Shown: positions 43,101 to 50,702 of the stretch, piece after piece
Numbering within the stretch: position 1 is the first letter of the stretch
Layout of the letters: the number at the start of each line of letters is the position of its first letter
The notes under the pieces: model-generated
Told to the model about the DNA's origin: nothing
The model's input: the letters and a program-made list of their open reading frames with translations, nothing else
Databases searched by the model: none
DNA from: an uncultured Cohaesibacter sp.
GTDB lineage: Bacteria > Pseudomonadota > Alphaproteobacteria > Rhizobiales > Cohaesibacteraceae
DNA length: 64,000 bases
Assembly (NCBI RefSeq): GCF_963682185.1
Contig: NZ_OY821667.1
Span: 1 to 64,000 of the forward strand
Reading direction: 5' to 3'
Position numbers and translations under genes: made by a program

Positions 43101-45939
43101 CGACACATGGTATCAAACTGGCAATATGCGCCCAATTCTGCGCTCCGAAGCAGCAGAAGCCTCAGATGGTGTCATTACCATTGCGAACCTGCACCAAATG
43201 GCGCTGATCGATCTGGATCTAACAGCTGATTACGTCCTGACCGCCGATATCGACGCCAGCGAAACGGGTGAGGGCGATAGCAGCTCCAGCGTTTGGGGCT
43301 CCGAGGGGTTCGTTTATTTGGGCACGAGCAGTTCGGAGGCCTTTTCAGGCTCCTTTGATGGCGATGGCCATACAATCTCCAACCTGACCATCAATGCCGG
43401 CTCCAACTCATATGTTGGCCTGTTTGGCTATTCAACCGGAACCATTACCAATATTGGTTTGATCAATTCCTACGTGGAAGGCTCGTATTATGTTGGCGCT
43501 CTTGCCGGATACACGACCGGAGATATTAGCAATTCCTATGCTACAGGATCTGTAACAGGAGAAAGCAATGTTGGCGGGCTTGTGGGCAGTATGGAAAATG
43601 CCGATATCTCGAAGAGCTATGCTGATATGACTGTTAATGCCAGCGACACAACTGCTGGTGGGCTGGTTGGACTTTATATAAACGGCACCATTTCAGAGAG
43701 TTATGCCTCTGGCGACGTAACGTCCGACTATGAGGTCGGTGGGCTTGTAGGCAGTACTGCCGATCTGACAATCATAAATAGTTATGCCTCAGGCTCCGTA
43801 ACCGCTACAGATTATGATGGTTATGCTGGCGGATTGGTCGGGACCTTCGCAGATGGATCTGTAATTCGGTACAGCTACGCAGTTGGAGCGGTATCAAATA
43901 CTTCGTCATCCAATGCGGGCGGGCTGGTCGGCATATTGTCGGGTGGCACAATCCGTGAGTCTTTCTGGGATAAGGAAACGACAGGCCAGTCTTCGTCTAA
44001 TGGGTCATATGCATATGGTTCAATCCTTAGTGTTTCTGGTTTGACAACGTCTGATTTCCAGAACACAGCGTCCTTTATGACGCGTGCCCTCGGCTGGGAT
44101 TTCGATACAGTTTGGGCACCTTCCAGCGATGGATATTACCCCGAGCTTTATGCACTGACGCCGGTTGTTTGGGTTTCCGAAGTTTCATCGGTCGGAATTT
44201 ATGGGAATTCAACAGGAACAGGCTCCGTAAAGACATCCACGGGGGGCTCGGATAGCTATGTCTTTGATGATGAATATGACAGTCTCATCTTTGACAGTTA
44301 CGAGGTTTCCATTGATTCAACGGCATCCGTTGGCACGACAGAAACAACACTGACAACCGAAAATTCCACGGCCGAAAGCACCAACGGGATAACTTATCGT
44401 GTCTTCTATTATGGAAGCACCGAAGAGACCATTACGGCACGCGCCATCACCATTACTGCTGATGATCTTGATCGCGTATACGGAGATGACAACGGTACTC
44501 TGACCTATACTGTAGGTGGCTTGGGACTGGTCAATAACGACACGCTATCCGGAGCACTGACGACAACCGCCGACGGCGCTTCAGATGTCGGAGACTACAC
44601 GATCACTCAAGGCACACTCGATGCTTCCAGCAATTATAGCGTTTCCTACACTGCGGGGACTTTGACGATCACTCCACGCGCTATCACGATCACCGCTGAT
44701 GATCTTGAACGTGCATACGGAGATGACATTGACGAATTAACCTACACAGTCGGCGGCTCAGGGCTCGCGAATGGCGATACGCTATCCGGCTCGCTGACGA
44801 CAACCGCTGACAGTGCTTCCGATGTTGGAGACTACACGATAAGTCAAGGTTCGCTCGATGCTTCCAGCAACTATAGCGTTTCCTACAAAGCGGGGACTTT
44901 GACGATCACCCCACGCGCCATCACCATCACCGCTGACGATCTTGAACGTGCATATGGGGATGACAATGACGAATTAACCTACACAGTCGGCGGCTCAGGG
45001 CTCGCGAATGGCGACACGCTATCCGGAGCACTAACGACAGCCGCTGACAGTGCTTCCGATGTTGGAGACTACACGATCAGCCAAGGCTCTCTCGATGCTT
45101 CCAGCAATTATAGCGTTTCATACAACGCCGGGACTTTGACGATCACCCCACGGGCCATCACCATCACCGCTAACGATCTTGAACGTGCATATGGGGATGA
45201 CAATGACGAATTAACCTACACAGTCGGCGGCTCAGGGCTCGCGAATGGCGACACGCTATCCGGAGCACTGACGACAACCGCAGACAGCACTTCCGATGTT
45301 GGGATCTACGCGATCAGCCAAGGCACGCTCGATGCATCCAGCAATTATAGCGTTTCCTACAACGCCGGGACTTTGACGATCACCCCTCGTGCCATCACCA
45401 TCACCGCTGATGATCTTGAGCGTGCATATGGCGATGACAACGGTACCTTGACCTATACTGTAGGGGGCTCAGGGCTCGTAAATGGCGACACGCTATCCGG
45501 AGCACTGGCAACAAGCGCAGACAGCACTTCCGATGTTGGGACCTACGCGATCAGCCAAGGCACGCTTGATGCTTCCAGCAATTATGTCGTCACTTATTAT
45601 AAAGGCACCCTAACTGTCGTGGCCAGCTCAGGCGGCGGCACCGGTAGTGGGAGCAACAGTGGGAATGAGAATAACCAAGACAATGGAGGCTCCGAGGAGA
45701 CCACCATCGTTGAAATCCCGCCCATGGCCGGTTTGATTTCCAACATTGGAACGACCACCACTAGTTCCTTTAGCAAGAAAGGGGTCTTTAGTCCTCTTGA
45801 CGGCAATTCTGAAGGAGAAGAGCAGGGAACTGGCTCGGACAGCTCTCAAACATCTGGATACATCCCTGAAGCGAATAATGATGAAGCATTGGAAGGGAAT
45901 ACCGTTTGTCTGCTCAGTGCTGGCTGCAGCACTAACTAG
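40192..45939 (+). CDS. Two-partner secretion exoprotein (TpsA), filamentous-haemagglutinin family
   Basis: 1915 aa from ATG 40192, six bases after GTAGGAC; an ATG at 40135 has no ribosome site. Extended signal peptide of about 40 residues ends in LNTAAFA. The TPS domain (about 41-290) carries the family motif NPNGI at residues 124-128. A beta-helical region follows, then GLUG repeats (about 600-1260: GGLVG and NSYATGDV occur many times), a degenerate copy, and five MBG/YDG-type repeats (1417-1811). A Gly/Ser/Asn linker leads to the C-terminus, where Cys1906 and Cys1912 are the only cysteines of the tail. The partner TpsB follows at 46016. Expected role: secreted or surface-tethered adhesin or biofilm protein. 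Confidence 0.92.
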   Translation: MLDQKTALDLTSRSNARIKNKLLISLLASTSLALNTAAFAGSLPTGASVAAGKVEVSTSGSAMTVTQDTNKAIVNWNAFSIGQNNSVEFVQPDSSSAILNRVTGTTTSSIAGSLSANGQVYLINPNGIAITSTGTVKVGGGFVASTLDISDDDFLNGNLNFNGDGASAGVTNDGIITIGRGGYAALMGGTVKNDGLIAVPLGSIGLGSGEQVTLDLSGDGFMQVAVPTEDGAEGDGALVENSGTLSANGGTVVMKAATARNTARQAINMDGLVEANTVSGSDGAITFGGGAGGTVKVSGTVKATAKSGTGGSVEITGDKVSLANAMIDASGAAGGGSVKIGGDWHGDGDLQTASTTTIDADTVISADATLDGDGGEVVVWANDLTTFAGTISALGAGSGDGGDAEVSGKALLDYQGFADLSSENGAYGTLLLDPYNITIIDDESAGTSLTASEDDSTLSVTTLESALSSADVVVSTGSEGTQEGNITVASDVSWSADTRLTLNAENNIYINADITATGESASLSMNYGGDYSIGTGASITLSGSSALLYLKGTLYTLIHSLEELDNIDNTGLDLNYALAEDLDASEETYSEALIGSDIYDSFTGTFAGLGHTISNLTISASGKYGVGLFSSANGATIRDIGLVGGTISGYQYVGGLVGRVTGGTITNSYATTTILGSRQYIGGLTGYIAEGTITDSYATGDVTGSSSNVGGLVGLSDESSISNSYATGNVSGSSSIGGLVGDNNASTISYSYATGTVTATSVSSGGLVGSQNAGVITNSYATGDVTGTNYIGGLVGFSTTLTVDGEKTYGSITNSYATGDVTGSYDVGGLIGYDSHTPISYSYATGDVTGPENVGGLIGGIYGDHAIISYTYATGDVSGTENVGGLVGYGYYFSTISYSYASGAVTGTTNVGGLGGEFTRITLNNSYWDTETTGQSSAIGDETITEVTNTSGLTTAEARNSSSYSGWDFTDTWYQTGNMRPILRSEAAEASDGVITIANLHQMALIDLDLTADYVLTADIDASETGEGDSSSSVWGSEGFVYLGTSSSEAFSGSFDGDGHTISNLTINAGSNSYVGLFGYSTGTITNIGLINSYVEGSYYVGALAGYTTGDISNSYATGSVTGESNVGGLVGSMENADISKSYADMTVNASDTTAGGLVGLYINGTISESYASGDVTSDYEVGGLVGSTADLTIINSYASGSVTATDYDGYAGGLVGTFADGSVIRYSYAVGAVSNTSSSNAGGLVGILSGGTIRESFWDKETTGQSSSNGSYAYGSILSVSGLTTSDFQNTASFMTRALGWDFDTVWAPSSDGYYPELYALTPVVWVSEVSSVGIYGNSTGTGSVKTSTGGSDSYVFDDEYDSLIFDSYEVSIDSTASVGTTETTLTTENSTAESTNGITYRVFYYGSTEETITARAITITADDLDRVYGDDNGTLTYTVGGLGLVNNDTLSGALTTTADGASDVGDYTITQGTLDASSNYSVSYTAGTLTITPRAITITADDLERAYGDDIDELTYTVGGSGLANGDTLSGSLTTTADSASDVGDYTISQGSLDASSNYSVSYKAGTLTITPRAITITADDLERAYGDDNDELTYTVGGSGLANGDTLSGALTTAADSASDVGDYTISQGSLDASSNYSVSYNAGTLTITPRAITITANDLERAYGDDNDELTYTVGGSGLANGDTLSGALTTTADSTSDVGIYAISQGTLDASSNYSVSYNAGTLTITPRAITITADDLERAYGDDNGTLTYTVGGSGLVNGDTLSGALATSADSTSDVGTYAISQGTLDASSNYVVTYYKGTLTVVASSGGGTGSGSNSGNENNQDNGGSEETTIVEIPPMAGLISNIGTTTTSSFSKKGVFSPLDGNSEGEEQGTGSDSSQTSGYIPEANNDEALEGNTVCLLSAGCSTN
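42120..43960 (+). repeat. GLUG repeat region in the TPS adhesin
   Basis: Degenerate repeats of roughly 25-40 codons with GGL(V/I)G, then I(T/S)NSYATG(D/N)V, in two groups (about 42120-42960 and 43390-43960). Between them is a non-repeat insert containing an aromatic stretch (NSYWDTETTGQSS). A second, similar SFWDKETTGQSS closes the second group, so the whole block seems to be an old duplication. Confidence 0.8.
44440..45624 (+). repeat. Five tandem 237-bp repeats (MBG/YDG domains)
   Basis: Units begin at 44440, 44677, 44914, 45151 and 45388, each 79 codons: RAITITADDLERAYGDD, LTYTVGGSGL, GDTLSGAL, SDVGxYxISQG, LDASSNYSVSY and GTLTITP. Units 2-4 are nearly identical in DNA; units 1 and 5 diverge at their outer ends. 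Length-variable by recombination in principle. Confidence 0.92.
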
Positions 45940-46015
45940 ACTTGGGATTCTCGGATTGAATTAATTTTCCAGAGCAATGAATTACAACTGCGCAAGAGAG
46001 TAGAAAGTTATTTAA

Positions 46016-47761
46016 ATGTCTGATCTGGTTATGAAATACTCTTCGTTACTGGTACTTGGTTTGGGACTAGCTTGCGCGGGCACCAGCCAATCGGCTCAGG
46101 CGCAAACTGCAGGCCAATTGGCGAAAGATAGTTATGCTCCTCCGGTAGTCCGATCAGTTCCGGGGGGCTTGCAATTGGCGGCATCGGCGGCAAGAGACGT
46201 TCCTGAGGGAGCGGAACGACTTACAGTGACACCTTCGGACCTAGAGGTTGAAGGTGGTTTTGCATCGATGCATGAAGCGACTTCCAAGATCGCCGATAGC
46301 ATCAAGGGCAAACGTGTGACCGGAGCCGAGTTGTTTGCCAAAGCACATGAATTGGAAGTCGCTTACGCGCGCGCGGGGTATCTTCTGGTACGTGTGAGCA
46401 TTCCGCCACAAACTGTCCGTGATGGGGCTCCTTTCAAACTTTCAGTGATCAATGGTCGGGTTGGCTCAATCGACACATCCGCAGTGCCAGAAAAAGTGCG
46501 CGCACGCGTTCGTTCCATTCTCGAACCTCTCGTAGGAAAAGGGGACCTAACCAGACGTGAGCTGGAACGTCGTTTGCTCCTTGCTGGCGACACGAGCGGC
46601 GTCAGATTGAAATCGGCCCTCAAGGCCGGAGATGTGTTTGGTTCAACCCGCATCGTCGTCGAAGCAAAATATAGCCCAATCAGGGTAATCTCTGCCGTCA
46701 ACAACTCCCTGTCAGACGAAATGGGAACATATTCCGTTGATCTTGGTGTGGACTTCAATTCACTGCTCGGTTTGGGTGAAGTTGCCTATCTGCGACTTGG
46801 AGGTTATCCGGGCAGTGAAAACGGATCTGTGTTTGATGATTCTCCCCGCAACCGGCAGGCTGTAGTGGGTGTAACGATGCCTTTGGGAACCGATGGTTGG
46901 TGGGTAAATGCCGAAGGCGTCGATAGCCAAACACACCCAACTTCAGATCTTGGCTACACGATGCTTGATCACTATCAAAAACTGTCAGGTAGTCTGGGAT
47001 ATCATTGGGTTAGAGGCCGTCAATTCAACACATCTTCCTTGCTTACGTTCGAAATGGCTTCAGAAAAGCAAACCATTGATGTAGCAGGAGCCAAAAGCAC
47101 TTTCAGCGAAGACCAATTACGCATTCTTCGTTTTGGCCAATCGGCAAGCCTATATGATCCATGGGGTGGCCTATTCTCTGCCACAGCGGTTGCATCCTTT
47201 GGCCTTGATGCGCTCGGTGCGCGACAGGCAACCACGAGCCTTCCACTTTCCCGGGACGGTGCCAAGCCCGATTTCAGCAAGCTGGCTATTGACGTGACCT
47301 ACAAGAAGGCCGCCATTCAGAATAGGATAAACCTATCTTTTGCTGTCGCCGCTCAAACATCGTTTGGTGAAGCGCTCGTTTCCTCTGAGCAATTAACCCT
47401 GTCAGGTAGAGATTGGCTATCGGCTTTTGATTCTGGCGATATCGTTGGAGATAGTGCTTTTGTAACCCGGGGCGAAATCTCTTATCCAATAAGCGAGCCT
47501 AATTTGCCCGGGCTTGAGGGTATCCAAGCGATTGTTGCCCCATATCTGCATGCAGAAGCTGGCATGGCAAAGCTGGAGCAACCCACTGCCTTGGAGAATG
47601 ACTGGACACGAGCCTATTCCGTGGGAGCTGGACTGCGTATAGCTCTTGGCAAAAAAGATAGTAATCTCGCATCGTCTTTGGTTTTGGAATATGCCCATGG
47701 CGATGCAACAGGAATAGGCGAGAAAGATCGGTTCAATTTTGCACTAATCTCGCAATTCTGA
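46016..47761 (+). CDS. Two-partner secretion transporter (TpsB; ShlB/FhaC/HecB family)
   Basis: 581 aa. Signal peptide LLVLGLGLACAGTSQSAQA after an initial MSDLVMKYSS (a second ATG at 46031 may be the true start). Two POTRA-like domains (about 50-215: LTVTPSDLEVEGGF, VSIPPQTVRDGAPFKLSVINGRVG, LERRLLLAGDTSGV), then a 16-stranded Omp85-type barrel ending in FALISQF. In the barrel, GDSAFVTRGEISYPI is the usual C-terminal block. It recognises the TPS domain of the preceding adhesin and exports it across the outer membrane. Gap to tpsA is 76 bp, so co-transcription is likely. Confidence 0.92.
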   Translation: MSDLVMKYSSLLVLGLGLACAGTSQSAQAQTAGQLAKDSYAPPVVRSVPGGLQLAASAARDVPEGAERLTVTPSDLEVEGGFASMHEATSKIADSIKGKRVTGAELFAKAHELEVAYARAGYLLVRVSIPPQTVRDGAPFKLSVINGRVGSIDTSAVPEKVRARVRSILEPLVGKGDLTRRELERRLLLAGDTSGVRLKSALKAGDVFGSTRIVVEAKYSPIRVISAVNNSLSDEMGTYSVDLGVDFNSLLGLGEVAYLRLGGYPGSENGSVFDDSPRNRQAVVGVTMPLGTDGWWVNAEGVDSQTHPTSDLGYTMLDHYQKLSGSLGYHWVRGRQFNTSSLLTFEMASEKQTIDVAGAKSTFSEDQLRILRFGQSASLYDPWGGLFSATAVASFGLDALGARQATTSLPLSRDGAKPDFSKLAIDVTYKKAAIQNRINLSFAVAAQTSFGEALVSSEQLTLSGRDWLSAFDSGDIVGDSAFVTRGEISYPISEPNLPGLEGIQAIVAPYLHAEAGMAKLEQPTALENDWTRAYSVGAGLRIALGKKDSNLASSLVLEYAHGDATGIGEKDRFNFALISQF

Positions 47762-47853
47762 AGACAGCGAGTAAGAAAACCAAACGGGCTGACCTGCACA
47801 CAAAGGGATCGATACGGATACTGTGCAAGGTTGGTAATTCAGGAAATATTTTG

Positions 47854-48504
47854 ATGTATACTCAAGTTCCGAGATTCGTCTCAAAAGAAGTCAAATTGTC
47901 ATCTCTTTTGAAGCAGACTCTGTATGCTGCCATTGCGAGCCTGGTGCTTATTGGAATTACGCCTACCGCTTTCGCCGCCCAACAAGCACCGAAACCAAAA
48001 CCTGAAATATCCAAAGACCCAGCAGTAACAACTGCAACATATGGGAATTGGGTTTTGCGCTGCGTATCAGCGCCAGTGAAAAATGATGCTCCGAACAGCA
48101 AAGCCAAACAACCTAACAAAAATTGTGAAATAATTCAGACCGTTCAAGTGAAGGGGCATGCGCAGCCAATAGCGCAGTTGGCGCTAGGACATCTACCAGA
48201 CAACGATACTATCGTTATGACTGCAGTTTTGCCTGTCAATGTTTCTATTCCAGGCTCCGTCCTCGTTGCTTCAATGGAAGGCTCTGACAAGGCACAAAAA
48301 TCCGATATTGCGCTACAGTGGACCCGATGTGCAGGACAAGCCTGTTTTGCCGTAGCGACACCAAAGTCGGACACATTGGGGCAACTTCGAAAGGCCTCTT
48401 CTGGCAAACTTGAATTCGTTGATGCAAATAGCCGTGTCGTTGCTATTCCTCTTTCCTTTGCAGGTCTTGATCCGGCTCTCGATGCTTTGCAGAAAGAAAA
48501 ATAG
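47854..48504 (+). CDS. Invasion-associated locus B (IalB) family protein
   Basis: 216 aa from ATG 47854, eight bases after AGGAA. Signal peptide-like segment LYAAIASLVLIGITPTAFA, cleaved before AQQAP. IalB signature: YGNWVLRCV near the start of the mature part, NCEIIQTVQ, VLPVNVSIPGSVLV, and a paired-Cys segment WTRCAGQACFA. IalB is linked to erythrocyte invasion in Bartonella, but the family is widespread in non-pathogens and its biochemistry is unknown. Downstream of tpsB by 92 bp in the same direction, it may be part of the TPS unit as a periplasmic helper. Confidence 0.87.
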   Translation: MYTQVPRFVSKEVKLSSLLKQTLYAAIASLVLIGITPTAFAAQQAPKPKPEISKDPAVTTATYGNWVLRCVSAPVKNDAPNSKAKQPNKNCEIIQTVQVKGHAQPIAQLALGHLPDNDTIVMTAVLPVNVSIPGSVLVASMEGSDKAQKSDIALQWTRCAGQACFAVATPKSDTLGQLRKASSGKLEFVDANSRVVAIPLSFAGLDPALDALQKEK

Positions 48505-49266
48505 GCACGTCAGTTCCGATATCTAAATTTGAGATAGAGAACCATGCCGGAAGAACCAAAACCTGAATAGATTTGGCTTGAGCAAGCGCCTTGAGCGCAT
48601 CAATGATCGCACGATGCTCAACCAGATTATTCTAGAAGTTGGACCGCTTCAGCGACTTGTGTTCATTATGCAGATACGCAAAGAAAGTGAATTCATTGGT
48701 GGTGAGGCCATTTTAGACTCTCACCAGTGTCTGGTTCTGCGTGGGCATCATGTAACGGCGACGAAAGCGGGTTTCGTTTTAAACCCATACTTCATGGTCA
48801 ATGTTGCTTTCGTCGCTGATTGCCTCCTCCATGGCAGTCAGGCAGGCTTCCAGATCAGCCACCAATGTGTCGTCTTCTTTGGCCGAGTGAATGATCTTTC
48901 CGACATAAAAAAGCGCGCACATCAGCCGCATAGCCAAGCGCTCGACCAGTTCGTTGTTGGTAAAGCTTTTGCCACCATGCTCTTGTTGGGACTTAGGCCT
49001 GAGTGGACCATATGATGTCTATGTCGAATTCCTCATCGCAGCCCCAGCCCACACGATACACAAGATGTCGAAGCTGATCTTCAATCCGGAATGAAACGCA
49101 AGAAGCAAGCTCTTTGCCCCGCCAGATCCCGTCTTAAAATGCACTATTTTTCAGCGAAATGGACCAACTTTGTTGATACAAGATCGGGAATAGACAGTTT
49201 GGGCTATGCAGTGCGCTCATCCTTAGATAGCCTTCACCCAGCGAATTCAGCCCAAAAGTGTTTTAT
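48505..49266. other. Gene-poor region with degenerate coding traces
   Basis: 762 bp without an intact gene. Short protein-like stretches occur on the minus strand in different frames (see the remnant at 48779-48982), including EHRAIIDALKALAQA near 48570-48610 and TTNEFTFFAYLHNEHKSLK near 48645-48710. They look like pieces of one or more decayed genes. The plus-strand frame 48578-49015 runs against these and is not gene-like. Confidence 0.4.
48779..48982 (-). pseudogene. Gene remnant of unknown family
   Basis: A minus-strand frame of 68 codons ending in a TAA (48779-48781) reads like real protein: GGKSFTNNELVERLAMRLMC, ALFYVGKIIHSAKEDD, CLTAMEEAISDESN. There is no ribosome site and the frame is closed just upstream, while a second good stretch (FRIEDQLRHLVYRVGWGCDE near 49030-49090) is in another frame. 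This suggests a frameshifted remnant. Family not recognised. Confidence 0.35.
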
Positions 49267-49953
49267 ATGCTAACCTCGAACCTATTCTCCGAAACGCGTT
49301 TCCGTTTCTCTTATTTCTTACTTATTGTTTTTTTACTGGGACTATCAGGATGTTACAAAACAGTCGGCGGCTCCTGCATTTATGAAAAGCAGATCGGCAC
49401 CGTCAAGATTGTCTCAAATGCTCCGGATGGTCCGGTTGGTGTTTTTACGCCCGCAAGCCAATCCTCATATCGGAACCGTCAATGGTGGGGGCACAAATTA
49501 AACTTACCAAAAGATACGCAAGTTGATGAAGGACGCGAGTATCCTGCATCACTTTCTGCCATTGAGGAGGGCAGTTGTATTCCAGCGACACTTGACGCAT
49601 TAAGTGACAAAAGGCGATCTCTGGCGCTTCCTCTTTCCCTGACTAAAGAGGGCAAAGAGCCAGAAGAAACCGCGACACGAATTGCCCATATTGTCGCTGT
49701 GACCAAGCAGCTACAGCCACAATGGCCGCAGATGAAGCTACTCATTACTCAGACAGAAACCAACCTATCTGAAAATGAAGACAATGAAGCTGTGGCTGAG
49801 CATTTTACCGCAAGGTTTAAGACGCTATTTGAAAAGGCCGGCATGCCACCCAAGCTTGTTGAATTCTCCAATGACGACAACAATCTCAATTCTATTGGCC
49901 GCATTGATAAAGAGCTTCAGGGTGTCTTGGTTTCCTTCAAGCTTGAGGGATAA
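49267..49953 (+). CDS. Hypothetical lipoprotein
   Basis: 228 aa from ATG 49267 (GTG at 49258 is the alternative). The N-terminus RFRFSYFLLIVFLLGLSGC has a lipobox with Cys29, so the product should be a lipoprotein. The mature part has no recognised domain. VGVFTPASQSSYRNRQWWGH and a second half with ETATRIAHIVAVTKQLQPQ and EHFTARFKTLFEKAGMPPK give a mixed alpha/beta impression. Followed after 6 bp by a membrane-protein gene, so the two form an operon. Confidence 0.72.
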   Translation: MLTSNLFSETRFRFSYFLLIVFLLGLSGCYKTVGGSCIYEKQIGTVKIVSNAPDGPVGVFTPASQSSYRNRQWWGHKLNLPKDTQVDEGREYPASLSAIEEGSCIPATLDALSDKRRSLALPLSLTKEGKEPEETATRIAHIVAVTKQLQPQWPQMKLLITQTETNLSENEDNEAVAEHFTARFKTLFEKAGMPPKLVEFSNDDNNLNSIGRIDKELQGVLVSFKLEG

Positions 49954-49959
49954 GCCAAT

Positions 49960-50667
49960 ATGCTGACAAAAGATGAGAAAAACCACGACTGGTTCTTGTG
50001 GCTTTGGCCTCCTCTATGTGTGGCAATTGCATGGTCAGACCTGAATGAAGCACTTTTTAGCGACGACGTCAGATATTCTCTTTTGCTCTTGCTGGTTTTT
50101 GGTGTTTCCGTATCAGCCTGTATATTTACCTACTCAATCAAGCCATATCCGCCCCTTTTTGGCTTTCTCTATTGTCTTGTTGTGTCCATCGGTTTTCACA
50201 CCGCATTTCTGGCACACGGTCAACAAACTCAAGACAATAGCTACTCCATTTGGCTGCTGATTTGGTCTTTGCCTGTAGGATTAAATGGCGCCATCTATCT
50301 AGTTGCCTTGGCGTCCTCTGTCCGGCATAGGGCAGGTGGGTTTATGCGACAGAACGAGAAAACACCTTGGTATGAGATTTCACTCAGGCCCATTTCCGAG
50401 ACGGGAAAAAGAGGCAGAGAAATTCGCCACTATTCAGGGCCTTCTCCACTATCGGAAGGCTTCAGCATCGACGGTTTCAATCAGGACCATTACATCGCGT
50501 TTGATGAGTATGCCGAAGTCTTGGCCGATAAAAAGCAAGGCCATATGAGCATTCCTGTCACGTTCTATGAGACCATAGAAAAATTCGGAGAATTGCAGCA
50601 GTTGACTTATCGCTACGAGTTGACGTTGCGGCATCGCATCAAAGGAGATGCCGCGGCCAAGGAGTAG
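49960..50667 (+). CDS. Hypothetical membrane protein
   Basis: 235 aa. Four hydrophobic segments in the first 125 residues (WLWPPLCVAIAW, SLLLLLVFGVSVSACIF, LFGFLYCLVVSIGFH, SIWLLIWSLPVGLNGAIYLV), then a soluble C-terminal half of about 110 residues (KTPWYEISLRPISETGKRGR, SIPVTFYETIEKFGELQQL) ending in a basic tail. No family recognised. Six bases after the lipoprotein gene; convergent with the Sel1-like gene, 35 bp between stops. Confidence 0.7.
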   Translation: MLTKDEKNHDWFLWLWPPLCVAIAWSDLNEALFSDDVRYSLLLLLVFGVSVSACIFTYSIKPYPPLFGFLYCLVVSIGFHTAFLAHGQQTQDNSYSIWLLIWSLPVGLNGAIYLVALASSVRHRAGGFMRQNEKTPWYEISLRPISETGKRGREIRHYSGPSPLSEGFSIDGFNQDHYIAFDEYAEVLADKKQGHMSIPVTFYETIEKFGELQQLTYRYELTLRHRIKGDAAAKE

Positions 50668-50702
50668 CACCTGAAAGCTGATCAGAATCGTCTCCTCTCA
50701 AG

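Noticed and set aside
44440..45624. CRISPR-like array
   Set aside because: The 237-bp units are in-frame coding repeats with no short repeat/unique spacer pattern and no cas genes nearby.
48578..49015. Plus-strand open frame of 144 codons
   Set aside because: No ribosome site; protein-like traces in this interval are on the other strand in several frames, so this is a shadow of decayed DNA.
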